Notes under the pieces: model-generated
What the model saw: only the letters and a program-made list of their open reading frames with translations
Databases searched by the model: none
Told to the model about the DNA's origin: nothing
Part shown: positions 42,060 to 49,988 of the stretch, piece by piece
How positions within the stretch are numbered: the stretch's first letter is position 1
Layout of the letters: the number at the start of each line of letters is the position of its first letter
Program-made: the position numbers and the translations under genes
Assembly: GCA_900176545.1 (NCBI GenBank)
Contig: FWXP01000001.1
Span: 1-64,000, forward strand
DNA length: 64,000 nucleotides
Origin: Oscillospiraceae bacterium
GTDB taxonomy: Bacteria > Bacillota > Clostridia > Saccharofermentanales > Saccharofermentanaceae
Reading direction: 5' to 3'

Positions 42060-42800
42060 ATGGCAAAGCAGAATATCTACGACAATGAGACCTTCTTTGA
42101 AGGATATAAGGAACTGAGGTACCGTGAGGTCAATGCGAACGTTCTGTTCGAGATCCCGACTTTGCTGTCATTACTCCCTGATCTTAAGGGCAAGAGGGTA
42201 CTGGACCTGGGTTGCGGATTCGGTGAGCATTGTAAAGAGTATATAGACAAGGGTGCCTCAAGAGTCGTCGGCGTCGATATATCCGAGAAGATGCTCAAGG
42301 TAGCAAGGGAAGAGAACAGCGATCCCAATATCGAATATATGAATATCGCCATGGAGGATATCGGTACTATAAATGAGACTTTCGATGTAGTGATAAGCTC
42401 TCTTGCGATCCACTATATCGAGGACTTCGAAGGAGTCGTGAAAGCCGTATACTCACTCCTGTCTGACGGAGGTATATTCATCTTCTCGCAGGAACACCCC
42501 ATGAATACCTGCTACAGCGCGGGAACCGAGAGGTGGACACGTGATGAGAACGGCAGGAAGATCCATGCCAATATCGCTAATTACTGCGTGGAGAAGAGAT
42601 ACGATTATTCATGGTTCGTTGACGGAGTACAGCATTACCACAGGATGTTCTCTACGATCATCAACAACCTTGCCGATACGGGATTTAGGATAGAGAAGAT
42701 AGCAGAGCCTTATCCTGATGAGGCTCTGCTTGCCAAGTACCCTGATTACTACGATAATCTCCATAAGCCGGACTTCTTGTTCGTAAGGTCCGTCAAATAA
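42060..42800 (+). CDS. Class I SAM-dependent methyltransferase
   Basis: 246 residues from ATG 42060 (AAAGGAAG upstream). Motif I GKRVLDLGCGFGEHCKEYI, acidic strand VVGVDISEKML, motif IV INETFDVVISSLAIHYI, and post-motif LLSDGGIFIFSQEHP. UbiE/small-molecule type. The HP-x-N-T-C-Y-S segment is conserved in a clostridial subfamily. Substrate unknown. Confidence 0.9.
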   Translation: MAKQNIYDNETFFEGYKELRYREVNANVLFEIPTLLSLLPDLKGKRVLDLGCGFGEHCKEYIDKGASRVVGVDISEKMLKVAREENSDPNIEYMNIAMEDIGTINETFDVVISSLAIHYIEDFEGVVKAVYSLLSDGGIFIFSQEHPMNTCYSAGTERWTRDENGRKIHANIANYCVEKRYDYSWFVDGVQHYHRMFSTIINNLADTGFRIEKIAEPYPDEALLAKYPDYYDNLHKPDFLFVRSVK

Positions 42801-42810
42801 TGGAGGGCAT

Positions 42811-43374
42811 ATGGATCATAAAGGAACTGTTGTGCTTGAGACGGAACGTCTGATCTTAAGGAGATTTGTTCCTGAGGACGCCGAGACTATGTACCATAAT
42901 TGGGCGTCAGATCCCGAAGTGACCAGATTTCTTACATGGCCGACACATAGTGATGTAGAGATAACAAAGAAAGTCTTGTCCGAGTGGATCCCTCTTTATG
43001 AGAGAAAGGACTATTATCATTGGACGATAACTCTTCGCGAAGATATAAGTGAGCCCATAGGAACTATACACGGTCAGATGGATAACAACATTGATTCCGT
43101 TATGGTCGGATATTGCCTGTCGCAAAGTAAGTGGCATAAGGGCATTATGTCTGAGGCTCTTTCTGAGGTGATGAGATTTTTCTTTGAAGATGTTGGGGTG
43201 AACAGGGTATGCTCTTACCATGATCCGAGAAATCCTCATTCGGGGATGGTCATGACGCATTGCGGCATGAAGTTTGACGGAACGCTTCGTTCCTCTGATC
43301 GGAATAATATGGGTATATGCGATGCAAGCTGGTATTCTATGTTAAGATCGGAATATAAAGCGAGGACCAAGTAA
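42811..43374 (+). CDS. GNAT-family acetyltransferase (RimJ/RimL type)
   Basis: 187 residues. ETERLILRRFVPEDAETMYHNWASDPEVTRFL is the RimJ/L-like N-terminal signature; VMVGYCLSQSKWHKGIMSEALSEVMRFFFEDVGVNRV gives the core with a K-x-x-M-S-E-A CoA loop. Acts on N-terminal Ser/Thr or on antibiotics in other family members. Ribosome site GGAGGG just upstream. Confidence 0.88.
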   Translation: MDHKGTVVLETERLILRRFVPEDAETMYHNWASDPEVTRFLTWPTHSDVEITKKVLSEWIPLYERKDYYHWTITLREDISEPIGTIHGQMDNNIDSVMVGYCLSQSKWHKGIMSEALSEVMRFFFEDVGVNRVCSYHDPRNPHSGMVMTHCGMKFDGTLRSSDRNNMGICDASWYSMLRSEYKARTK

Positions 43375-43375
43375 T

Positions 43376-44269
43376 TTGAAGGCTTATTACCATCTTCCCG
43401 GATTATTTGAATTCTACGAGCTCTACAAGTTGTTCCTGCCTTTGTTCTTCGAACATAGGGAATATTTCTATGAGAACGCCCGGATAGGTTCCATATACGG
43501 AGCTCCGGGTGACTGCCTCTGGGGAGGCGGACGAGTCGGGTATGGGGAAGCTCACCCTGAAGATGTCGCAGCACTTATGGCTAAGTACGATATCTCGTCA
43601 CGTTTGACGTTCAGTAATTCGCTTCTTAGGGAAGAGCACTTGGGTGATCTTCAATGCGATCGTTTGTGTAAGCTCTTCGAGCATAACGGAAAGGCTCACA
43701 ACGGTATCGTTATCTGTTCTGATCTGCTGCTCGAGCATATCAGGAATAAGTATCCCGACTTCTACTTTGTATCTTCCACTACTAAAGTGATCACCGAATT
43801 CTCTGAGTTCGAGAAAGAATTATCTCGTACTGATTTCCGCTATGTCGTACCTGACTTCAGGCTCAATAAGTCGCTTGAGAAGCTAGATCGCCTTGATCCT
43901 ACACTGAAGGATAAGGTGGAATTTCTGTGTAATGAATGCTGCAGTATAGCCTGCAAGGACAGGAAAAGGTGCTATGAGAATGTCAGCCGTAAGAGCCTTG
44001 GTGAGCTCTGTGAGGATCACAGGTGCACTTCGCCTTCTGCCGGCAGAGGGTATCGTTTCTCCGATGCAATGAATAATTCTGCCTTTATAAGCAGAGAAGA
44101 CATTGAAGATGTTTATCTTCCCTCGGGATTTTCCAACTTTAAGATAGAGGGCAGGAGCCTTGGAAGCGCTGTAGTACTGGAAATGCTCATGTATTACATG
44201 GTAAAGCCCGAATATCAGATCAAGGTAAGGGAAGAGATATATCTGGACAGCATGCTCGATCTGTTCTGA
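43376..44269 (+). CDS. Conserved Cys-rich protein of the U32/TIM-barrel-like type (TTG start)
   Basis: 297 residues. Opens KAYYHLPGLFEFYELYKLFL. The block SSRLTFSNSLLREEHLGDLQCDRLC and FYFVSSTTKVI..FRYVVPDFRLNKSLEKL resembles the barrel segments of U32-like proteins. The cysteine cluster LCNECCSIACKDRKRC is like the C-x2-C-C-x3-C-x5-C set that holds an iron-sulphur cluster in such enzymes. TTG 43376 starts two bases after the GNAT stop with GAGGA at 43362-43366. Function unknown. Confidence 0.6.
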   Translation: MKAYYHLPGLFEFYELYKLFLPLFFEHREYFYENARIGSIYGAPGDCLWGGGRVGYGEAHPEDVAALMAKYDISSRLTFSNSLLREEHLGDLQCDRLCKLFEHNGKAHNGIVICSDLLLEHIRNKYPDFYFVSSTTKVITEFSEFEKELSRTDFRYVVPDFRLNKSLEKLDRLDPTLKDKVEFLCNECCSIACKDRKRCYENVSRKSLGELCEDHRCTSPSAGRGYRFSDAMNNSAFISREDIEDVYLPSGFSNFKIEGRSLGSAVVLEMLMYYMVKPEYQIKVREEIYLDSMLDLF

Positions 44270-44350
44270 TCAATATGTAAAATATGCGTTAATTTACTAC
44301 TAATGGCGCAAATTTCAATCAATTATTTCCATCTTATATAGTAGAATCAT

Positions 44351-44370
44351 AATCGAAAGTCGATTTTTTG
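44351..44370 (+). terminator. Small hairpin with T tail
   Basis: AATCGA (44351-44356), loop AAG, TCGATT (44360-44365), then TTTT. A second ATCGA at about 44383 is complementary to the 3' arm, so the site may also be regulatory. It lies in the AT-rich gap before the TetR gene. Confidence 0.5.
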
Positions 44371-44416
44371 AGTTTGTGTGTTATCGACTATTTATTCTGT
44401 TTATGGGTTGCTAAAG

Positions 44417-45028
44417 ATGTTAAGCGAAGAAAAGAAACAACAAAAGAAGATCGAGATCATGGAGAAGAGCTTTGCCCGCTATTGTGAGACAGGCCTTCGT
44501 GATACCGGTATCAAGGACCTAGCCAAGGCATGTGGTATGACCGCACCGAATTTCTATTCCTATTTTGATAACTTAGATCAGCTGATCGTAGAAGCTACCG
44601 AGCATTGCATGATCAAGATAGAGAATGAGATATTGGAGCAGGCCCCTAAGACAAGAGAGGAGATAGCTCCTTTCATTGAGAAGATCATCGTTCCAAGCAG
44701 GGATTTCCATTCCAAGGAATATCGTTTCATGTACCAGGTGTTTACTTCACCCGCTTTCCTTGAGCAGGGAAAGAAGTTCAGGAACAGACAGTTCTTAAGG
44801 TATCGTAAGTATGCCGAAGAGATGGAGAAGGTTCTTAATGTATCCTGGTATCTTATCCTTGAATGGATCCTTTATTTTGAGCAGGCGATAATACAGTATG
44901 CGCTCTGGGAGAATTCCACCATGTACGTTCTTCAGAAGATCGGTCTTGAGAATATGGCTATGTCGATGCTCGAGAGAGACGGTAAGCCTCCGTTTGAGAA
45001 GAATTGGCGTGAATTTCCCAAGGAATAA
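44417..45028 (+). CDS. TetR/AcrR-family regulator
   Basis: 203 residues. HTH GIKDLAKACGMTAPNFYSYFDNLDQLIVEA (residues 31-60) is TetR type. The ligand domain has REEIAPFIEKIIVP and several aromatic residues. No clear ribosome site before ATG 44417; the GTG at 44378 is in frame but sits in a palindromic region. Monocistronic, with a terminator at 45030-45060. Target unknown. Confidence 0.82.
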   Translation: MLSEEKKQQKKIEIMEKSFARYCETGLRDTGIKDLAKACGMTAPNFYSYFDNLDQLIVEATEHCMIKIENEILEQAPKTREEIAPFIEKIIVPSRDFHSKEYRFMYQVFTSPAFLEQGKKFRNRQFLRYRKYAEEMEKVLNVSWYLILEWILYFEQAIIQYALWENSTMYVLQKIGLENMAMSMLERDGKPPFEKNWREFPKE

Positions 45029-45029
45029 A

Positions 45030-45060
45030 GGTAGTATCCTAACGGGGACTACCATTTCTT
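45030..45060 (+). terminator. Intrinsic terminator of TetR gene
   Basis: GGTAGT (45030-45035) pairs with ACTACC (45048-45053), with inner C/G pairs (CC..GG), followed by ATTTCTTT. Confidence 0.65.
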
Positions 45061-45061
45061 T

Positions 45062-45178
45062 ATGGACGTGAACAGAAGATTCGGGATGTTCGGAAACCCT
45101 TTGAATCAACAAATGATCGTTTTTGGTGAAGAACTTATTGCGGAACTTGATAAACATTACGCAGAATTGTTTGTGTGA
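45062..45178 (+). CDS. Possible 38-residue small ORF
   Basis: Reads MDVNRRFGMFGNPLNQQ, then MIVFGEELIAELDKHYAELFV, stop TGA 45176-45178. No ribosome site is visible and it starts inside the terminator's tail. It could be a remnant of a larger gene's C-terminus, given its end-like sequence. Low confidence. Confidence 0.3.
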   Translation: MDVNRRFGMFGNPLNQQMIVFGEELIAELDKHYAELFV

Positions 45179-45200
45179 CTAGAAACTCAAAAACTTTTGG

Positions 45201-45206
45201 TATAAT
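45201..45206 (+). promoter_or_regulatory. Extended -10 promoter
   Basis: TATAAT with upstream TGG, followed by CAGAATGTAG, for the heme-degrading-domain-like gene at 45252. Confidence 0.6.
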
Positions 45207-45251
45207 CAGAATGTAGCATATATTATGTGCTGTATCCGAAAGGAGATTTGT

Positions 45252-45668
45252 ATGACTGATGAACGCTTAAGAGAATTACTCATCAAGATCCTTGGTGAGA
45301 TGCACGAGAAGGCAGTTAACATGAAGATAAAGGGCGTTGCTACAGGCGCCGTTATGAATAGGGATGAGAATACCGATTGGATAGGTTCCTTCAAGGTAGT
45401 TGATACCGCGTGTAATTATGCAGAAGGATGGAACCTTGTTGCCATAGCATGGTCCAAGTGCGCTGAGGCTATGGCCACTAAGGCTGACAGCGGTAATCCC
45501 GATCATAGAAAGCTCACCGGTGAATTAGGTTTTGAAGGCGGAACATACGAAGAGTTCGAGGGATTTAAGCTGGCATTCGCGTTCAGCGGAGCATCGTCGG
45601 AAGACGATATGGAAGTAGCTAAGTTCGGTCTGGACAGGATGAAGCTGGAGCTTGGTGAGGAGTTGTAA
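45252..45668 (+). CDS. GlcG/HbpS-like (DUF336) small protein
   Basis: 138 residues from ATG 45252 (AAAGGAG upstream). IKGVATGAVMNRDENTDWIGSFKVVD and WNLVAIAWSKCAEAMATK with GGTYEEFEGFKLAFAFSGASSEDDMEVAKFGLD look like the GlcG/HbpS alpha-beta fold. Members bind heme or small molecules. Terminated at 45701-45733; standalone. Confidence 0.65.
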   Translation: MTDERLRELLIKILGEMHEKAVNMKIKGVATGAVMNRDENTDWIGSFKVVDTACNYAEGWNLVAIAWSKCAEAMATKADSGNPDHRKLTGELGFEGGTYEEFEGFKLAFAFSGASSEDDMEVAKFGLDRMKLELGEEL

Positions 45669-45700
45669 TTAACTAAATTTTTTACTGAATCTGAAGTTTA

Positions 45701-45733
45701 AGGAGCGAGGTAACAGTACTTCGCTCCTTTTTG
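45701..45733 (+). terminator. Strong intrinsic terminator
   Basis: AGGAGCGA (45701-45708) pairs perfectly with TCGCTCCT (45721-45728), followed by a run of T to 45733. Confidence 0.9.
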
Positions 45734-45792
45734 TTGACAAGAAAGAAGCCTGGTTGCATAATGTATCAAAACGATATATCAAAATGATACAT
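45734..45792 (+). promoter_or_regulatory. Promoter and PadR-type operator of the ferredoxin/PadR/esterase operon
   Basis: TTGACA (45734-45739), 17-base spacer, CATAAT (45757-45762). Overlapping the start site is ATGTATC (45761-45767), GATATATC (45773-45780) and GATACAT (45786-45792), a mirror-like array whose outer ATGT/ACAT halves match the sites bound by PadR proteins. A PadR gene lies in the operon, so autoregulation is expected. Confidence 0.75.
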
Positions 45793-45803
45793 AGAGGTGC
45801 AAT

Positions 45804-46535
45804 ATGAGACAGACTGTAAGAAAGACGATCCTGCTGATATCCTTTTTGCTTTTCCCGGTAACCATATGGTATTTCTCGCCTTATCTGATAATCCGGGCTG
45901 CTTCTGAACATATCATGAACGGAAGCTTTATAGTGTTCTGTCTGATGTTCTTCTTATCGATGTTCATGGGCAGAACGTGGTGCGGATATTTCTGCCCTGC
46001 GGGAGGTCTTCAGGAATGTGCCATAAGGATCAAGGATACGTCAGCATTCAAAGGTAAGAGAGATCGTATCAAGTATGTTATCTGGATCTTGTGGATAACG
46101 GCAGTCGTAGTTACCTTTATCCTGGGCAGGAATGACGTCAGGATCGATCCTTTCTTTATGACTGACCATGGTATATCCGTAACGGGAATAAATAACTACG
46201 TGGTATACTACGGAGTGATAATGCTTCTTGTCATCCCGCCTCTTATTCACGGTAAGAGAGCTACATGCCATTACATCTGCTGGATGGCACCGTTTATGGT
46301 CATCGGAAGTACGGTAGGCAGATGGCTTCATCTTCCTCAGCTTCATATAGAAGCGGAAACCGATACTTGTTTATCCTGTGGTAAGTGTAACAGGGAATGT
46401 CCTATGGGACTTGATGTCAGGAAGATGGTTGCAGAAGGGAAGATATCCGGATGCAGCGAGTGTATAGAGTGCGGAGCCTGTATAGATACGTGCCCTAAGA
46501 AAGTATTGAAGTATAAGTTCGTATGGAGACGATGA
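45804..46535 (+). CDS. NapH/MauN-like membrane ferredoxin protein
   Basis: 243 residues: helices near 8-32, 38-57, 88-107, 130-150, plus C60-GYFC64-P motif inside. C-terminal two [4Fe-4S] motifs CLSCGKCNRECP and CSECIECGACIDTCP. The architecture of four helices with a double ferredoxin is that of NapH-type electron-transfer proteins. Quinone-linked electron supply in the membrane. First gene of a PadR-regulated operon. Confidence 0.85.
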   Translation: MRQTVRKTILLISFLLFPVTIWYFSPYLIIRAASEHIMNGSFIVFCLMFFLSMFMGRTWCGYFCPAGGLQECAIRIKDTSAFKGKRDRIKYVIWILWITAVVVTFILGRNDVRIDPFFMTDHGISVTGINNYVVYYGVIMLLVIPPLIHGKRATCHYICWMAPFMVIGSTVGRWLHLPQLHIEAETDTCLSCGKCNRECPMGLDVRKMVAEGKISGCSECIECGACIDTCPKKVLKYKFVWRR

Positions 46536-46536
46536 T

Positions 46537-47076
46537 ATGGCAAAGGACAGGAAGATAGATCTTGTTATCCTGGGACTTCTGTCTCATGAAGACCTGACAG
46601 GGTATGACATAAAGAAACGTATCGACGGTGCTATCAACTTCTTCTGGAAGGGAAGTTTCGGAAGCATATATCCTTCACTTACTGCCATGGAAGGCTCAGG
46701 TCTCGTACAAAGGCTCAAGGACGATAGCTGCGGAGGTAGAGAGAAGATAAGATACCATATCACAAAGAAAGGTATCGAAGCGCTTCGTAACTGGCTTAAG
46801 GATGAGCAGGTATGTAATGATCTTAAGTATGAGACACTTCTTAAGCTATACTTCGGAGGGGCCGAAGACAGGAATATCACACTTCGTAATATAGATATCT
46901 TCGAGGAGAAGGTGAAGGCTGATCTTGAAGTGCTTTATGTGTATAAGTCTTCACTTGAGAAAGAACTTGATAACGAAGATCATCTTTATTACTATCTGAC
47001 AGTCACATTTGGAATAGATACATATGAGGCATATCTTAAGTGGTGTGCCAAAGCAAGGAAACTGCTGAAGAGATAA
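46537..47076 (+). CDS. PadR-family transcriptional regulator
   Basis: 179 residues beginning KIDLVILGLLSHEDLTGYDIKKRIDG, followed by winged-HTH SFGSIYPSLTAMEGSGLVQR and IRYHITKKGIEALRNWL, then a C-terminal alpha-helical dimerisation domain (VYKSSLEKELDNEDHLYYYL). Classic PadR-s2 structure. It starts 1 base after the ferredoxin gene, likely binds the operator at 45761-45792, and overlaps the esterase gene by one base. Confidence 0.92.
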   Translation: MAKDRKIDLVILGLLSHEDLTGYDIKKRIDGAINFFWKGSFGSIYPSLTAMEGSGLVQRLKDDSCGGREKIRYHITKKGIEALRNWLKDEQVCNDLKYETLLKLYFGGAEDRNITLRNIDIFEEKVKADLEVLYVYKSSLEKELDNEDHLYYYLTVTFGIDTYEAYLKWCAKARKLLKR

Positions 47077-47990
47077 TGGGGATAATAAAACGTAAGCTGA
47101 TAGAATTTGTCCTGAGAGATTTTTATGCTCTTAAAGATCTTGATCTTAAGGAGTTCAAGGAAGGTCTTGCCGGGCTCAAGGCGAAGAGTAAGATGACTTC
47201 TGAGCCTCCGAGGACGACAGGACGTATATGTGATATCACGAAATGCTTGGTAGAAGGTTATACATACTACCGCATAAAGTCGCGTAAGGTGACTTCCGAC
47301 AGGAAGGTCATGTATATCCATGGCGGAGGATTCTTCGCGGAAGCATTCAAGGCTCATTGGGATATGTGCCAAAGGCTCGTGGATGCTACCGGCTGTGAGG
47401 TCTATTTTCCTATATATCCGCTGGTGCCCGAGAGCAGTTCTAAGGAATCTCATGAGATGCTCCTTAAGGTCTATAAGGAGCTCCTTAATGACACGCCTCC
47501 CGATAAGATCACCTTTATCGGAGATTCTGCGGGCGGTACTCTGTGTTTGTCACTTTCTATGCTTATAAGGGACAACGGTCTTCCGGCTGTCAGTGAATTG
47601 ATACTTATATCTCCCGGATTCGGATTCAGGGAGATGACCGAAGAGGATAAAGTAAGGCTTCAGGAGATCAAGAAGCACGACTTCATGATCGGTCAGTTCC
47701 CGGTCCTTAAGATCGCTGCGCTTTGGATGGGTGATCTGACTCCTGAAGATTACCGTACGGATGTGACCCGGGGCAGTCTTGAAGGACTTCCTCATATAAC
47801 GATGTTCTCGGGAACATACGATATACTTAATATCCCTGCAAGACACTTCGTACAGAGAATGGAGGACGAAGGACATCCTTACCTGTATGAGGAGAAGGAT
47901 AAGGGATACCATGTATATGCTCTTAGCAGGAGCAGCCGGAAAGAATTTGAGCTAATAGCTTCTAAAGTGAAGGGAGAAGATAGATGTTAG
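47076..47990 (+). CDS. Alpha/beta-hydrolase (hormone-sensitive lipase-like esterase)
   Basis: 304 residues. Oxyanion HGGGF (82-86) and nucleophile elbow GDSAGG (Ser151), with SGTYDIL (Asp) and DKGYHVYALS (His) for the triad. The HSL-type carboxylesterase fold hydrolyses short acyl esters. Overlaps PadR's stop by one base (TAATG), third gene of the operon. Start 47076 fits coupling better than 47040, which lies inside padR. Confidence 0.88.
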   Translation: MGIIKRKLIEFVLRDFYALKDLDLKEFKEGLAGLKAKSKMTSEPPRTTGRICDITKCLVEGYTYYRIKSRKVTSDRKVMYIHGGGFFAEAFKAHWDMCQRLVDATGCEVYFPIYPLVPESSSKESHEMLLKVYKELLNDTPPDKITFIGDSAGGTLCLSLSMLIRDNGLPAVSELILISPGFGFREMTEEDKVRLQEIKKHDFMIGQFPVLKIAALWMGDLTPEDYRTDVTRGSLEGLPHITMFSGTYDILNIPARHFVQRMEDEGHPYLYEEKDKGYHVYALSRSSRKEFELIASKVKGEDRC

Positions 47991-48706
47991 GACAGAAAGT
48001 TGATGTAAAGATAGACAGGCCTATGGGCAGTTACCATCCTGAACATAAGGATATGTACTATCCGATCAATTACGGGTATATAGATGGACTTCTAGCTCCC
48101 GATGGCGAGGAGCAGGATGTATATGTCCTAGGGGTCCAAGAGCCTCTTACCGAATTTACGGGTAATGTAATAGCTGTCGTACGAAGAGACGATGATGTAG
48201 AGATGAAATGGGTAGCAGCTCCCGAAGGCGTGACATTTACACGCGAAGAGATAATGGAACAGATCATGTTCACTGAGCAGTACTATAAGTCTCATCTTCT
48301 TATGCTGACTGACTTCATTACTCCTGAAGAATATATGGAGATGCGTGATGTCGTAGGCTGGAGTCAGTTCCCGATAGAACAGGCTAAGGAAGGACTTAAG
48401 AACTCCGCATATATCTGCTGCATCAGGGAAGACGATAAGCCGGTAGCTCTGGGAAGGGTCATCTGGGATCACGGATATGTGGTCTATATTGCGGATATAA
48501 TCGTTCGTCCCGAATATCAGGGCAAAGGCCTGGGTCGTGAAGTCATGGAACACGTTATGGAGACTATAAGAAGCTGGCTCAAGCCCGATTACAAGCTGAT
48601 GGTAAGCCTTATGTCCGCTAAGGGCAAGGAAGAGTTCTATAGCAAGTTCGGCTTCGAGACACGCCCCAACGATTCAGTAGGATGCGGCATGCATCAATGG
48701 CTTTGA
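47984..48706 (+). CDS. Pyrophosphatase-like domain fused to a GNAT acetyltransferase
   Basis: 240 residues. Residues 1 to about 108 (VDVKIDRPMGSYHPEHKDMYYPINYGYIDG, APDGEEQDVYVLGVQEPL) show the soluble inorganic-pyrophosphatase-like fold, with YPINYGYI and DxDVYV blocks, but it looks short and may be catalytically weak. Residues 112-240 are GNAT (YIADIIVRPEYQGKGLGREVMEHVM, MVSLMSAKGKEEFYSKFGF). Overlaps the esterase by 7 bases. Function unknown; the joined activities suggest removal of pyrophosphate or binding of a phosphorylated ligand beside acetylation. Confidence 0.75.
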   Translation: MLGQKVDVKIDRPMGSYHPEHKDMYYPINYGYIDGLLAPDGEEQDVYVLGVQEPLTEFTGNVIAVVRRDDDVEMKWVAAPEGVTFTREEIMEQIMFTEQYYKSHLLMLTDFITPEEYMEMRDVVGWSQFPIEQAKEGLKNSAYICCIREDDKPVALGRVIWDHGYVVYIADIIVRPEYQGKGLGREVMEHVMETIRSWLKPDYKLMVSLMSAKGKEEFYSKFGFETRPNDSVGCGMHQWL

Positions 48707-48808
48707 CCATATCGTGACACTGTCTTTAGATTTTCTTAATCCGTTGTTGACTTCGTATTAAATCGGCAGTCTTACCATAAAGACATCCAAAGAAAAGAGG
48801 ACGCCGAT

Positions 48809-49135
48809 ATGGAAAACACAGCTACGAAGAAATACATGAACATCCCCATGACTTATGAACTCAACAACAGGGAACTTTGCAGGAAGATGGCAGGAGAGAT
48901 CTATGAGCACCATGAGATCACAGGCATGAGCAGAAGCCAGCTTTACTGTGAGATCTTCGCACATGCATATGTATTCTCTTTCTTCAGACGTATTCCCGAA
49001 TTTATCAAGAATACCGCACCCGCCAAGAGGATATACAGGAGCGTAGCAGACGGTGTTGACCTCGAAGATGACGGAGATACTCTCGTAAGGAGGATCTTCT
49101 ACAGAGTCATCTGGTTCATGCCTTCCGTAGCATGA
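48809..49135 (+). CDS. Conserved hypothetical helical protein
   Basis: 108 residues: TYELNNRELCRKMAGEIYEHHEITGMSRSQLYCEIFAHAYVFSFF, then RRIPEFIKNTAPAKRIYRSVADGVDLEDDGDT and a basic-aromatic end. Ribosome site GAGGA. A TTGACT at 48747-48752 may be its -35. Terminated by the hairpin at 49171-49209. I do not recognise the family. Confidence 0.5.
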   Translation: MENTATKKYMNIPMTYELNNRELCRKMAGEIYEHHEITGMSRSQLYCEIFAHAYVFSFFRRIPEFIKNTAPAKRIYRSVADGVDLEDDGDTLVRRIFYRVIWFMPSVA

Positions 49136-49170
49136 TTCAAATTCTTTTTGAAAGATTATCGTAATCGTAT

Positions 49171-49209
49171 CAGCGTCCTTATGGGTTTATAAGGGCGCTG
49201 AATCGTTTG
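49171..49209 (+). terminator. Terminator-like hairpin
   Basis: CAGCGTCCTTAT (49171-49182) pairs with ATAAGGGCGCTG (49189-49200), 12 pairs with one G-T, loop GGGTTT. The downstream tail is only moderately T-rich. Confidence 0.7.
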
Positions 49210-49269
49210 TATTGATCTTTTCTCGTTGGGAAAAATTGTAACATTTCCAGGATAAATATAAAAAGAATT

Positions 49270-49280
49270 TATGCTAAAAT
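49270..49280 (+). promoter_or_regulatory. Extended -10 promoter (TATGCTAAAAT)
   Basis: Extended -10 in an AT-rich gap, for the lipoprotein-like gene at 49326. Related to TATGCTAGAAT at 39797. Confidence 0.5.
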
Positions 49281-49325
49281 ATTTTTGCGAGTGTGTCATA
49301 TTGAGAAGTTATTGAGGTGGGTTAA

Positions 49326-49835
49326 ATGAAAAAAGCGTACAAATTGCTGGCGGCCGGTCTGGCTGCGATATTCCTTTGCGGTGTTCTTCGCAGCTGTCTG
49401 ATGGCCCCTAAGGATTGGTATCAGATGACCTTGCGCTATTATAAGGATGGATATGGTTGCAGTTGGTCTAATGAGAGACCGGATCTTAAGGTCTACGATG
49501 TACTGAAGAATCGTCCCAGCAAGTCAGGCTATCTTCTTACTGATCTTGACGGTGACGGTGATGATGAACTCCTTATCGGATTCACGGATATTGCCGGTGC
49601 TACCAGGTTCACTGATATCTATACCTGGACAAGATCCGACGGTGCTCACAGGGCTCTTACCAGAGGTGACGGATGCTATATCTATCTTTGTGCAGACAAT
49701 GTCCTCAGAGTAGATTCTTCCAATGGAGCCGTTGTCATATCCAGATTCTTTAAGTACGATCACAAGAGCGATTCCTTCAAGGAAGTTGACGGTGAGTACG
49801 CTCCCAAGATAATGGATCTTCATTCGTTCTGGTGA
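49326..49835 (+). CDS. Exported calcium-loop (EF-hand/FG-GAP-like) protein, probable lipoprotein
   Basis: 169 residues. Signal peptide with possible lipobox LRSC (about Cys24), then LLTDLDGDGDDELLIGF, a DxDxDG calcium-binding loop, and a second half of beta strands. Likely surface exposed. Function unknown. Terminator at 49861-49894. Confidence 0.65.
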   Translation: MKKAYKLLAAGLAAIFLCGVLRSCLMAPKDWYQMTLRYYKDGYGCSWSNERPDLKVYDVLKNRPSKSGYLLTDLDGDGDDELLIGFTDIAGATRFTDIYTWTRSDGAHRALTRGDGCYIYLCADNVLRVDSSNGAVVISRFFKYDHKSDSFKEVDGEYAPKIMDLHSFW

Positions 49836-49860
49836 TAAGAACAAGATATTGGTTACCAAG

Positions 49861-49894
49861 AGACCTCGAAGTTAATTCTTCGGGGCCTTTTTTT
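49861..49894 (+). terminator. Intrinsic terminator
   Basis: AGACCTCGAAG (49861-49871) pairs with CTTCGGGGCCT (49878-49888) with one mismatch and a G-T, followed by a long T run. Confidence 0.85.
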
Positions 49895-49988
49895 GTGATC
49901 TGTAAGAGATCATCGGGGTAATTCAAACGCAATTGTCCTGCTTCGGATGTTAAAATCTAAGTGATCTAGAGAATTCGGAGGAGTTCCC

